From Megalopta genalis (Eukaryota; Arthropoda; Insecta; Hymenoptera; Halictidae): 64,000 bases of DNA. The stretch covers positions 186,001 to 250,000 of the forward strand of contig NW_027476280.1 in assembly GCF_051020955.1 (NCBI RefSeq), read 5' to 3'. Under the pieces are notes generated by a model. The model did not search any database. It worked only from the letters and a program-made list of their open reading frames with translations, and was not told where the DNA came from. Positions 50,401-62,220 of this stretch are shown here, one piece after another (positions within the stretch are counted from its first letter, which is position 1; each line of letters begins with the position of its first letter). The translations under genes and the position numbers were made by a program.

Positions 50401-53180
50401 ATGCAGACTAATGAAACGAGTTAGCTTCAAAATCCACGCGATATACATGATTTAGCTTCAAATACTTGCGATATAAGTGATGTATGTTCAACTGCAGGCG
50501 AAACGATCGAGTTAGCTTCAAATCCATACGAAACGCATGATTTAGCTTCAAATCAATGCGATGTAGAAGGTTTAGCTTCAAATCAATAAGAGGTAGAAGG
50601 TTTAGCTTCAAATCAACAGAATATAGTAGGTTTAGCTTCAAATCAATGCGATGTAGAAGGTTTAGCTACAAATCCATGCATTACACAAGATTTAGCTTCA
50701 AATCAATGCGATGCAGAAGGTTCAGCTTCAAATCCATGCGACACATATGATTTAGCTTCAAATACTTGCGATATTATTGATATAGCTTCAGAAGCTGTAG
50801 GAACAAACGTGGTAGCTTCAATTCCATGCGAGACACATGATTTAGCTTCAAATCAATTCGAAGTACAATGCTTAGATTCAAAACCATGCGAAACAAATGA
50901 TTTAGCTTCAAATGAATGCGAAGTAGAAGAATTAGCTTCAAATCCATGCAAAACAAATGGTTTAGCTACAAATACTTGTGATATACATTATTTAGCTACA
51001 ACTGCATGCGAAACGAACGAGTTAGCTTGAAATCCACGCGATACACATGATTTAGCTTCAAATCAATGCGATGTGGAAGGTTTAGCTTCAAATCCATGCG
51101 ATACACAAGATTTAGCTTCAAATCAATGCGATGTAGAAGGTTCAGCTTCAAATCCATACGAAACACATGATTTAGCTTCAAATCAATTCGAAGTACAATG
51201 CTTAGATTCAAATCCATGCGAAAGAAATGATTTAGCTTCAAATGAATGCGAAGTAGAAGGCTTAGCTTCAAATCCATGCAAAACAAATGGTTTAGCTACA
51301 AATGCTTGTGATATACATTATTTAGCTACAACTGCATGCGAAACAAACGAGTTACCTTCAAATCCATGCTATATACATGATTTAGCTTCTAATTAATACG
51401 ATGTAGAAGGTTTAGCTTGAAATCCATGCGATACACAAGATTTAGCTTCAAATCAATGCGATGTAGTAGGTTCAGCTTCAAATCCATCCGACACATATGA
51501 TTTAGATTCAAATACTTGCGATATAAGTGATATAGCTTCAGAAGCTGTAGGAACAAACGTGGTAGCTTCAATTCCATGCGAGACACATGATTTAGCTTCA
51601 AATCAATGCGATGTAGAAGGTTTAGCTTCAAGTCCAAGCGTAACACATGATATAGCTTCAAATACTGCGATAGAAGTGATATAGCTTCGAATACAGGCGA
51701 AACGAACAAGTTAGCTTCAAATCCATACGAAACACATGATTCAGCTGCAAATCAATGCGATGTAGAAGGTTTAGCTTCAAATCCATGCGAAACACATTAT
51801 TCAGCTGCAAATCAGTGCGAAGTAGAAGGCTCGGGTTCAAATCAATGTGATTCAAATGGTTCATCTTCAAATACTTGTGAATGACAAGATTGAGCTTCAA
51901 CTGCATGCAAAACACATGATTTAGCTTCAAATCAATGCGATGTAGAAGGTTTAGCTTCAAATCCATGCAAAACACGTGATTTATCTTCCAATTAATGCGA
52001 AGTAGAAGGCTTAGCTTCAAATCCATGCGAATCAAATGGTTTAGCTTCAAATACTTGTGATATACGTTATTTAGATTTAACTGCATGCGCAACGAACGAG
52101 TTAGCTTCAAATCCATGCGAAACACATGATTTAGCTGCAAATCAATGCGATGAAGTAGGTTTAGCTTCAAATCCATGCGAAACAAATGATATAGCTTCAA
52201 ACACATGGGGTGTAAGTGATATAGCTTCAAATGAAGACTAATCAATCGTGTTAGCTTCAAAATCCATGCGATACACATGATTTAGATTCAAATCAATGCG
52301 ATGTAGAAGGTTTAGCTTCAAATCCATGCGAAACAAATGATTTAGCATCAGATACTTCTGATATAACTGATATAGCTTCAAATGCAGGGGAAACAAACGA
52401 GTTAGCATCAAATCCATGCAAAACACGTGATTTAGCTGCAAATCAATGCGTTGTAGAAGGATTAGCTTCAAATCCATGCGAAACACATTATTTAGCTGCA
52501 AATCAGTGCGAAGTAGAAGGCTCGGGTTCAAATCAATGCAATTCAAATGTTTCATCTTCAAATACATGTGAAAGACATGATTTAGCTTCAACTGCATGCG
52601 AAACACATGATTTAGCTTCAAATCAATGCGAAACACATGATTTAGCTTCAAATCAATGCGATGTAGAAGGTTTAGCTTCAAATCCATGCAAAACACGTGA
52701 TTTATCTTCCAATTAATGCGAAGTAGAAGGCTTAGCTTCAAATCCATGCGAATCAAATGGTTTAGCTACAAATACTTGTGATATTCATTATTTAGCTACA
52801 ACTGCATGCGAAACTAACGAGTTAGCTTCAAATCCATGCGAAACACATGATTTATCTTCAAATCAATGCGATGTAGAAGGTTTAGCTTCAATTCAATAAG
52901 AGGTAGAAGGTTTAGCTTCAAATCAATAGAAGATAGAAAGTTTAGCTTCAAATTGTGGCGGACCAGACATAAAAAGACACGTCCTTCAAAAGCGGGGTGT
53001 ACACATGCCTTTTTCGGGTTTTCTCGACGCAAGGCGTACACCCCGCAATAAAACAATAAAAACGTTGGGACACAGCTTCGGACCATAGGTCCCGGATCAC
53101 CCCGGTCGGAAAATCTTCGGGAAAGGCCTTCGCCCTTCCCGAGGACTTTCCCTTAACAATTTCAAGGACTTTCCCTACCA

Positions 53181-53217
53181 ATAAATACGAGGACCTCTCG
53201 ACCGAGAGAAGTCAGTT
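53181..53217 (+). promoter_or_regulatory. Candidate LTR core promoter, copy 2
   Basis: ATAAATA at 53181-53187 and TCAGTT at 53212-53217 are unchanged from copy 1. Confidence 0.45.
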
Positions 53218-53324
53218 AGCAAGTTTTCCTCCGACTCTCAACGTGTCCATATTTCTGTATCATCCGTCACTCGTTTACCTTTACCTTCTACACACTGTAC
53301 CTCATCGCCTTTGTTACAAGTTAT

Positions 53325-53330
53325 ATTAAA
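53325..53330 (+). other. Candidate polyadenylation hexamer in LTR, copy 2
   Basis: ATTAAA is in the same position within the LTR as in copy 1. Confidence 0.35.
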
Positions 53331-53405
53331 GTTCTCGATATATAAAAACCAAAAAAACTCTCGGATTATTTTATACAAACCGTCGCAGTAACCCCTGCGA
53401 CAAAC

Positions 53406-53423
53406 TGGTGACCCCGACGTGAT
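53406..53423 (+). other. Primer-binding site, tRNA-Trp type, copy 2
   Basis: The 18-base complement to the tRNA-Trp 3' end is unchanged, three bases after the LTR. Confidence 0.88.
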
Positions 53424-53559
53424 CCGAGAGTACCGCGAGTGCGTGATAACCGAGAACTTAGTAACTCTTAGTGACATCTCGTTCGGCAACATACGAACTT
53501 CGCGATCCGAGTGGTGTTATACAAACAGTGTGAACTTTATTTTTTTTAATTCATACGAA

Positions 53560-54360
53560 ATGACGGACGCCAGCCCCATCCAAACTACCGCCACCGGTGT
53601 AGAGGTAAATTAAATTAATATACGCGTACCTAACTTTACCCCCGAGGTACCAGCTATGTGGTTTGCACAACTGGAAGGACAGTTTCTCATAGCGGGAATA
53701 AAATGCGAGAATAAAAAGTTCTGGTACACAGCCTCGAACTTGGAAACCAAGTATGCAACCGAGGTACGGGATCTAATTATCAACCCGCCAGCTGAAAATC
53801 CCTTCAAAATTTTGAAAGAGACGCTCATATCGCGCCTCTCGCAGTCGAACGAATCGCGTCTTCAGCGACTCCTGGAGCGAGAAGAAATGGGGGACCGGAA
53901 ACCTTCACAGTTTTTGCGGTACCTAAGGGGGCTGGAAAATTCAGTGCCGGACAATATAGTTCGAACTATATGTCTCAACCGGTTGCCGACGCATGTACGA
54001 GCAATCCTCGCTACGCACACGGATACGACGTTGGAGAAACTCGGCCTACTCGCCGACCAAATAGTGACACTCACACCGAGAGCACACGTAGCCAGCATCG
54101 ACAGGACACCCGCCCCGGACAACAATTTGGCGCAGCAAGTAGAAGCTTTAACGCGTCAAGTAGCCACGCTGACAGCAATATTAAAGGAAAGAGTAGCCCG
54201 ACCACGCACTAAAAACTTCACGCGAGGCAGATCACGGCAACGTAGCCATAGTCGTGGTAAGCAAGGTATGTGTTGGTACCACGCACGCTTCGCGGATAAA
54301 GCCATAAAATGCATTTCTCCGTGCACCGCGAATCCGGGAAACTCAAATCCTCGTCAATAA
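53560..54360 (+). pseudogene. gag: gag, interrupted by an early stop, copy 2
   Basis: It has the same start, the same TAA at codon 18 (53611-53613) and the same downstream open part from ATG 53656. Relative to copy 1 there are three replacement changes: Gln to Arg near 53768, Ile to Thr near 54068, and Asn to Lys near 54186. The CHCC knuckle is intact. Three replacement changes and no silent ones noticed suggests drift without selection, though the sample is tiny. Confidence 0.85.
54336..54342 (+). promoter_or_regulatory. Candidate -1 ribosomal frameshift heptamer, copy 2
   Basis: G GGA AAC is unchanged in the gag frame, 16 bases before the gag stop. Confidence 0.7.
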
Positions 54361-54902
54361 TCGCGGCAACATATGACGAGTTCCCTACAAGCCGCCTTTT
54401 TATCACTGAAAAAGCGTCAAGGACTCAATACCTTATTGATACTGGCGCGGACGTGAGCGTTTACCCTCGGACGTACTTATCGACGAACCCGCCGCGCTCA
54501 AATTACGAAATGTTTGCGGCAAACGGTACAAGGATCCCCACATACGGGACAATTACGCTGAGAGTCGACTTCGATCTACGTCGCGAGTTAATATGGCGAT
54601 TTATTGTAGCGGATATCGCTAAACCAATCATCGGCGCGGATTTCCTAGGTCATTTTGGGTTACTCGTCGACATCAAAAACAGATGTTTAGTCGATGGCAC
54701 AACATCGCGAACTACGCAAGGCTCAATAGTACGGGACAAATTTGTCACAATCAAGACAATTCACGGCGATACGCAATATCACGCCTTACTTTCACGATAC
54801 AGTGAAATAACACATCCCGCGGGTACGCCTAGCGCTGCAAAACACAGTATCGAGCACCATATTGAAACGACCCCCGGAACGCCTATCTCTCACAAAGTCT
54901 GA
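54339..54902 (+). pseudogene. pol: pol protease segment, copy 2
   Basis: The deduced sequence is identical to copy 1, with the DTGADVS and IIGADFLG motifs and the same premature TGA (54900-54902). Confidence 0.85.
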
Positions 54903-56192
54903 CAACTCGCTCCGGACCGCTATAAAGCAGCAAAAGCGGAATTTGACCTGCTGCTCAAGCAAGGGATTATTCGACCTTCTAAGAGCCCATGGTCATCACC
55001 GTTGCACATGGTCACGAAAAAAAACGGAGAATGGCGCCCTTGCGTAGACTACCGCGGGTTGAATAAACGAACAATTCCGAATAGATATCCCATACGACGC
55101 ATCGAAGATTTCTCACAAAATCTACACGGGAAAACAATCTTCTCAACCATCGACCTCGTGCGCGCTTACCACCAGATACCGATAGCTGCGGAGGATATTC
55201 CAAAAACCGCCGTAATTACACCTTTTGGTTTATTTGAATATTTATACGGACCCTTCGGCCTTTGCGAGATAGCTCAAACTTTTCAAAGATTCATAGACGA
55301 AGTTACGCGAGATTTGGATTTCGTCTTCGCCTATCTCGACGATTTTTTAATAGCTTCCGCAAACCCGAGCGAACATCTGCAACACCTCGAGATTATTTTC
55401 AAAAGATTTAAGGAATATGGCATTGTCATAAACCCAAGCAAATGCGTATTCGGAGCCTCTCAGGTCAAATTTCTCGGCTACCAGGTAGACGAGAAGGGAA
55501 CTCGCCCACCCGAACATAAGGTCGACGCCGTAAAAAACTTCCCTCAGCCGACAACCGTAAAACAATTACGCCGTTTCCTTGGGATGGTTAACTTCTACCG
55601 TCGATTCCTGCCAGCAGCTGCGACACGACAAAAGCCCCTTAACGGCCTACTGACAGGCCCAAAAATGACAGGTAACAAACATATCAATTGGACCGAAGAG
55701 GCCAAACAAGCTTTCGTCGCAATAAAAGAAGGCCTAGCCAACGCCACGCTGTTGGTACATCCAGCAATAAATGCTCCATTATCAATAACTGTGGACGCTT
55801 CTGACCACGCGATAGGAGCCGTTTTGCAACAAAGGACAAACAACGATTGGCAACCCCTTGGATTTTTCTCTCGCCCCCTGACAAAAACTCAAGCTAAGTA
55901 TAGCGCGTACGATCGCGAGCTTCTCGCTATTTACGAAGCCATAAAATACTTCATTTACGCTGTAGAAGGCAGAAACTTCACCATATTCACAGATCACAAA
56001 CCGCTTACTTATGTTTTTAACCAAAAGAAAGAAAAATCCCCAAGGCAGTTCCGTTACTTTGATTACATTTCACAATTCACATCGGACATAAAACATATTT
56101 CGGGCATAAATAATGTAGTCGCAGACGCTCTATCCAGAATCGAAGAAATCGAAGAGATTTCTTGCAGCTCTCGCCGCAGCAGAAACCGATGA
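54903..56192 (+). pseudogene. pol: pol reverse transcriptase and RNase H segment, copy 2
   Basis: The same domain order and motifs are present (YLDD at 55332-55343). Two replacement changes separate it from copy 1: Met to Ile near 55430 and Arg to Ser near 55439. Both lie downstream of YLDD, in the stretch before the KFLGYQ motif. It loses frame at the same place before integrase. Confidence 0.9.
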
Positions 56193-56757
56193 CGAAGAAC
56201 TACAACATTTATTGCAATCCGATACAAACCTACAACTAAAATCTATTTTCTTTGAACCGTGTAAAGCCAACATCTACTGCGATATTTCTACACAGAGAGC
56301 CCGCCCTTATATCGTACCGTCATTCCGCAAGAAGGTTTTCCAACGGATCCATGGATTAGCCCACCCAGGTACACGGGCCACCATAAAACTTATCCAAGAA
56401 AGGTTTGTGTGGCCATCCATGCGGAAAGATTGCACACAATGGGTTCGAACATGCATACAATGCCAAAAATCAAAAATATCTAAGCACGTGTCTTCACCTA
56501 TAGGCAAATTCGAAACACCAAGCGCTAGATTCCAACACATTCATATGGACATAGTTGGCCCGATAACATCCTCAGAAGGTTTCAAGTACTGCGTAACGTG
56601 CGTGGACCGATTCACGCAATGGCCCGAAGCCTGGCCAGTGGAAGAAATCACCGCAGAAGCAGTCGCAAAAGTTTTTATGAACTGGATTAGCCGCTTCGGA
56701 GTCCCCGCGAGAATAACAACCGACCAAGGAAGACTTCACAGTTATTCAAAGAATTAA
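56158..56757 (+). pseudogene. pol: pol integrase, N-terminal part, copy 2
   Basis: The deduced peptide is identical to copy 1, with the HHCC domain and first two catalytic Asp residues, and it is lost at the same frameshift after TTDQG. Confidence 0.87.
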
Positions 56758-57452
56758 CCCGTTTGATTGGCGCCTCACACCTTGTGACAACTGCATACCA
56801 CCCGTAAGCCAACGGAATGGTTGAACGATTCCATAGGCAACTCAAAGCAGGAATCATGTGTCATGAAGACAACAAATGGACCCAACGACTTCCTATTGTT
56901 TTATTAGGCATTAGATCAGCACCCAAAGAAGATCTACAGGCAAGCTCAACAGAGCTAGTATATGGAGAAAGTGTCTGTTTACCAGGAGAATTTTTCGAAA
57001 ACCATAAAGTACAGGATACCAATGATTTCGTAAAACAACTACGCCAGCATATCAAGGAAATTAAACCAACAGCTCCGGTTAAACACGGAGAGAAAAAGCC
57101 TTTTATTTTTAAAGACCTAGCAACGTCGCAACAAGTCTTCGTTCGCCATGACGCGGTAAGAAAACACTTACAGCCACCATACGATGGACCATATACAGTA
57201 ATCGACCGCGCAACAAAATATTTTACCCTTGATATCACCGGAAAACATACAAAAATCTCCATCGACCGCCTTAAACCAGCATATTTATTAAAAGATGCCG
57301 CAAACAATAATACACAACACAACAAGACTAACCTGCAACCAGAAGTACAAGCACAAGGCACTTCAAACGTACCAACGACAACACGTTCCGGTAGAAGAGT
57401 AAAATTTCCAGACTTCTTCGGAATGCCGTTAGCTCACGAACATACTTATTAA
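56736..57452 (+). pseudogene. pol: pol integrase, C-terminal part with GPY module, copy 2
   Basis: The deduced peptide from ATG 56817 is identical to copy 1, with the same TAA at 56805-56807 just upstream of the catalytic Glu. Confidence 0.87.
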
Positions 57453-57642
57453 TATACTCCGATATATCTTGCGTACGCATATTATAAAACCATGAAAAGT
57501 GCTGTCCACTACTAATACCATTATCAATGTTATAAGCGACATATTCACACCGTAAAATGTATATATTTTAGATTACCACGTTGATTTCCCAAAGGTATAA
57601 TATTTTTTTTTCAACCAATTTTGTACCTTAGCGTTAATCACT

Positions 57643-57656
57643 GGAAGGGGGGTGAA
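57643..57656 (+). other. Polypurine tract, copy 2
   Basis: The same purine run directly precedes the 3' LTR at 57657. Confidence 0.85.
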
Positions 57657-58104
57657 TGTGGCGGACCAGACATAAAAAGACACGTCCTTCAAAAGCGGGG
57701 TGTACACATGCCTTTTTTGGGTTTTCCCGACGCAAGGCGTACACCCCGCAATAAAACAATAAAAACGTTGGGACACAGCTTCGGACCATAGGTCCCGGAT
57801 CACCCCGGTCGGAAAATCTTCGGGAAAGGCCTTCGCCCTTCCCGAGGACTTTCCCTTACCAATTTCAAGGACTTTCCCTACCAATAAATACGAGGACCTC
57901 TCGACCGAGAGAAGTCAGTTAGCAAGTTTTCCTCCGACTCTCAACGTGTCCATATTTCTGTATCATCCGTCACTCGTTTACCTTTACCTTCTACACACTG
58001 TACCTCATCGCCTTTGTTACAAGTTATATTAAAGTTCTCGTTTATAAAAACCAAAAGAACTCTCGGATTATTTTATACAAACCGTCGCAGTAACCCCTGT
58101 GACA
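57657..58104 (+). repeat. 3' LTR, copy 2
   Basis: It appears the same as the copy 1 3' LTR over its length, including the one-base-shorter CGTTTATAAAAACC stretch. The satellite junction is the same (GACAAAAAATCAATGCG). Confidence 0.95.
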
Positions 58105-59369
58105 AAAAATCAATGCGATGTAGAAGGTTTAGCTTCAAATCCATACGAAACAAATGATTTAGCTTCAAATCAATTCGAAGGACAAGGCTTAGATTCAAAT
58201 CCATGCGAAACAAATTATTTAGCTTCAAATGAATGCGAAGTAGAAGGCTTAGCTTCAAATCCATGCAAAACAAATGGTTTAGCTACAAAATCTTGTGATA
58301 TACATTATTTATATACAACTGCATGCGAAACAAACGAGTTAGCTTCAAATCCATGCGATACACATGATTCAGCTTCAAATCAATGCGATGTAGAAGGTTT
58401 AGCTTCAAATCCATGCGACACATATGATTTAGCTTCAAATACTTGCGATAAAAGTGATATAGGTTCAAAAGCTGGAGGAACAAACGAGGTGGCTTCAATT
58501 CCATGCGAAACACATGATTTAGCTTCAAATCAATAAGATGTAGCAGGTTTAGCTTCAAATCAATGTGATGTAGAATGTTTAGCTACAAATCCATGCGACA
58601 CAAATGATTTAGCGTCAGATAATTGCGATATAAGTGATATAGCTTCAAATGCAGGGGAAACAAATGAGTTAGCTTCAAATTCATGCAAAACACACGATTA
58701 AGATTCAAATCAATGCTATGTAGAAGGTTTAGCTTAAAAAGCAATGCGACGCAAATGATTTAGATTCTGATACTTGCGATATAAGTGATACAGCTTCAAA
58801 TGAAGGAGAGACAAATGAGTTAGCTTCAAATCCAAGCGAAGCACATGATTTAGCTTCAAATCAGTGCGAAGTAGAAGGCTTAGCGTCAAATCCATTCGAG
58901 ACAACCGATTTGGCTTCAAATACTTGTGGTATAAATGAAGAAGCTTCAAATGAAGGCGAAACAAACGAGTTAAATTCAAATCCAAGCGAAACACATGATT
59001 TACCTTCAAATCAATGCGAAGTAGAAGCCTGAGCTTCAAAACCTTGCGACGCAATGATTTAGTTTCAAGTATTTGCGATATAAATGATATAGCTTCAAAT
59101 GCAGACGAAACATACTGGTTAGCTTCAGATCCAAACGAAATATATGACTTAGATCTAAATTGATGCGAAACTAATGATTTAGATACAAACCAATGCGAAC
59201 TAGATGTCTTAGGTTCAAATCTTTGCGAAACAAACGATTTAGCTTCAGATACTTGCGATATAAGTGATATAGCTTCAAATGCAGGCGAAACAAACGAGTT
59301 AGATTCAAATCCATGCGAAACACATAATTTAGCTTCAAATCAATGCGATGTAGAAGGTTTAGTTTCAAA

Positions 59370-59820
59370 TCCATGCGAAACACATGATTTAGCTTCAAAT
59401 CAACTCGAAGTACAAGGCTAAGATTCAAATCCATGCGAAACAAATGGTTTAGCTACAAATACTTGTGATATACGTTATTTAGATTTAACTGCATGCGCAA
59501 CGAACGAGTTAGTTTCAAATCCATGCGAAACACATGATTTAGCTACAAATCAACTCGAAGTACAAGGCTAAGATTCAAATCCATGCGAAACAAATGGTTT
59601 AGCTACAAATACTTGTGATATACGTTATTTAGATTTAACTGCATGCGCAACGAACGAGTTAGCTTCAAATCCATGCGAAACACATGAATTAGCTTCAAAT
59701 CAACTGGAAGTACAAGGCTTAGATTCAAATCCATGCGAAACAAATGGTTTAGCTACAAATACTTGTGATATACGTAATTTTGATTTAACTGCATGCGCAA
59801 CGAACGAGTTAGCTTCAAAA
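59370..59820. repeat. 150-bp higher-order repeat, macro-unit 2 copy
   Basis: This is the counterpart of the 36130-36580 repeat at an offset of 23240, with the same three copies and the same drift in the third. It shows that this local amplification predates the macro-duplication. Confidence 0.78.
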
Positions 59821-61331
59821 ACATGCGAAACACATGGTTTAGCTTCAAATCAATGCGATGTAGAAAGCTAAGCATCAGATCATGCGAATCAAATGGTTCA
59901 GCTTCAAATACTTGTGATATAAGTGATCTAGCTTCAAATACAGGCGAAACGAACGAGTTAGCTACAAATCCATGCGAAACACATGATTCAGCTGCAAATC
60001 AATGCGATGTAGAAGGTTTAGCTTCAAATCCATGCCAAACACATGATTTAGATTCAAATCCATGGGATGTAGAAGGTTTGGCTTCAAATCCAATGCGAAA
60101 CACATTATTTAGCTGCAAATCAGTGCGAAGTAGAAGGCTCGGGTTCAAATCAATGCGATTCAAATGGTTCATTTTAAATACTTGTGAAAGACATGAGTTA
60201 GCTTCAACTGCATGCGAAACACACGATTTAGCTTCAAATCAATGCGATGTAGTAGGTTCAGCTTCAAATCCATGCGACACATATGATTTAGCTTCAAATA
60301 CTCGCGATATAAGTGATATAGCTTCAAACGCTGGAGGAACAAACGAGGAAGCTTCAATTCCATGCGAAACAAATGATTTAACTTCAAATCAATGCGTAGT
60401 AGAAGGCTTAGCTTCAGATCCATGCGATACACAAGATTTAGCTTCAAATCAATGCGATGTAGTAGGTTCAGCTTCAAATCCATGCGATATAAGTTATATA
60501 GCTTCAAAAGCAGGAGGAACAAACGAGGTAGCTTCAATTCCATGCGAAACAAATGATTTAGCTTCAAATCAATGCGAAGTAGAAGGCGTAGCTTCAAATC
60601 CATGCGAAACAAATGGTTTAGCTACAAATACTTGTGACATACATTATTTAGCTACAACTGCATGCGAAACTAACGAGTTAGCTTCAAATCCATGCGAAAC
60701 ACACGATTTATCTTCAAATCAATGCGATGTAGAAGGCTTAGCTTCAAATCCATGCGAAACAAATGGTTTAGCTAGAAATGCTTGTGATATACATTATTTA
60801 GCTACAACTGCATGTGAAACAAACGAGTTAGCTTCAAATCCATGCGAAACACACTATTTAGCTTCAAATCAATGCGATGTAGAAGGTTTAGCTTCAAATC
60901 CATGCGAAACACATTATTTAGCTGCAAATCAGTGCGAAGTAGAAGGTTCAGGTTCAAATCCATGCGATTCAAATGGTTCATCTTCAAATACTTGTGAAAG
61001 ACATGATTTAGCTTCAATTCCATGCGAAACAAATGATTTAGCTTCAAATCAATGCGAAGTAGAAGGCTTAGCTTCAAATCCATGCGATACACATGATTTA
61101 GCTTCGAATACTAGCGATATAAGTGATGTAGATTCAACTGCAGGCGAACCGAACGAGTTAGCTTCAAATCCATGCGAAACACATTCTTTAGCTGCAAACC
61201 AATGCGATGTAGAAGGATTAGCTTCAAATCCATTCGAAAAACATGATTTGTCTACAAATCAATACGATGTAGAAGAATTAGCTTCAAATCCATTCGTAAC
61301 AAATGATTTAGATCAAATACTTGCGATATAA
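59793..61331 (+). other. Open frame through the satellite (512 codons), coding status unproven
   Basis: The first 30 or so residues are in a different reading phase of the monomer (Arg- and Phe-rich, MRNERVSF-type). A small indel near 59880 then moves it into the Cys-anchored decapeptide frame, and a further extra base near 60091 returns it briefly to the Arg/Phe-rich phase. Reading through three phases of the same monomer is what a non-coding repeat would give. It closes at 61331 after a 1-base loss in a monomer. Confidence 0.15.
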
Positions 61332-62220
61332 GCGATGTAGATTCAACTGCATGCGCAACGAACGAGTTAGCTTCAAATCCATGCGAAACACATGATTTAG
61401 CTGCAAATCAATGCGATGTAGAAGGTTTAGCCTCAAATCCATGGGAAACAAATGATTTAGCTTCAGATGCTTGCGACATAAGTGATACAGCTTCAAATGC
61501 TGACGAAACAAACGGGTTAGCTTCAACTCCATGCGAAACACATGATTTAGGTTCAAATCAATAAGATGTAGCAGGTTTAGCTTCAAATCAATGCGATGTA
61601 GAATGTTTAGCTTAAAATCCATGCGACACAAATGATTTAGCGTTAGATACTTGCGATACAAGGGATATAGCTTCAAATGCAGGGGAAACAAACGAGTTAG
61701 CTTGAAGTCCATGCGAAACACATGATTTAGCTGCAAATCAATGCGATGTAGAAGGTTTAGCTTCAAATCCATGCGAAACAAATGATTTAGCATCAGATAC
61801 TTGTTATATAAGTGATATATCTTCAAATGCAGGGCAAACAAACGAGTTAGCTTCAAATCCATGCAAAGCACATGACTAAGCTGCAAATCAATGCGATGTA
61901 GAAGTTTTAGCTTCAAATCCATGCGAAACACATGATTTAGCTTCAAATCAACTCGAAGTACAAGGCTAAGATTCAAATCTATGCGAAACAAATGGTTTAG
62001 CTACAAATACTTGTGATATACGTAATTTAGATTTAACTGCATGCGCAACGAACGAGTTAGCTTCGAATCCATGCGAAACACATGATTTAGCTGCAAATCA
62101 ATGCGATGTAGAAGGTTTAGCTTCAAATCCATGGGAAACAAATGATTTAGTTTCAGATGCTTGCGATATTAGTGATATAGCTTCAAATCCTGACGAAACA
62201 AACGGGTTAGCTTCAACTCC
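60093..62220. repeat. 2128-bp higher-order repeat, copy 1
   Basis: The sequence starting ATGCGAAACACATTATTTAG at 60093 restarts at 62221 and matches for about 1.6 kb. Offset 2128 is 71 monomers minus two bases. The + open frame starting upstream at 59793 ends at the same relative point in both copies (61331 and 63459), where a monomer reads GATCAAATACTTG. Confidence 0.82.

Larger units (their letters stand above)
34865..52953. repeat. 30-bp tandem satellite array, middle block
   Basis: This is the same 30-bp monomer family as the left block, lying between the two retrotransposon copies. About 34865-37344 is a divergent stretch with many monomers broken by stops and small indels. From about 37345 the sequence re-enters the 10-kb unit seen at 3.7-13 kb and 13.7-23 kb. 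It then continues as a copy of 23-29.7 kb up to the second element. Nothing other than the monomers is visible in these 18 kb. Confidence 0.97.
52954..53402 (+). repeat. 5' LTR, copy 2
   Basis: It differs from the copy 1 5' LTR by about two bases near its end (CGATATATAAAAACCAAAAA in place of CGTTATATAAAAACCAAAAG). It is therefore much closer to its counterpart in copy 1 than to its own 3' LTR. Confidence 0.95.
52954..58104 (+). mobile_element. Ty3/gypsy LTR retrotransposon, CsRn1-like, copy 2 (inactivated)
   Basis: This is the same 5151-bp element at a constant offset of 23240 bases, with no net indel relative to copy 1. I count about ten substitutions over the whole element. All stops and frameshifts are identical to copy 1, and so are the satellite junctions on both sides. 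It is therefore a copy made by segmental duplication and not a second insertion. It retains about 335 bp of array just upstream that copy 1 lacks. Confidence 0.95.
37345..60585. repeat. 23.2-kb macro-duplication unit 2
   Basis: This is the second tandem copy of the preceding macro-unit. It lacks 510, 60 and 420 bp in its first third relative to unit 1, carries many single-base indels at about 45.4-49.3 kb, and retains about 335 bp next to the 5' LTR that unit 1 has lost. It ends where copy 1 would enter the next 10-kb unit: at about 60590 the sequence goes instead into a different monomer order. Confidence 0.85.

Noticed and set aside
52954..58104. Second retrotransposon as an independent insertion at a preferred target
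   Set aside because: Identical satellite junctions, identical lesions and a constant 23240-base offset extending about 2.5 kb beyond the element show it was copied with its flanks.
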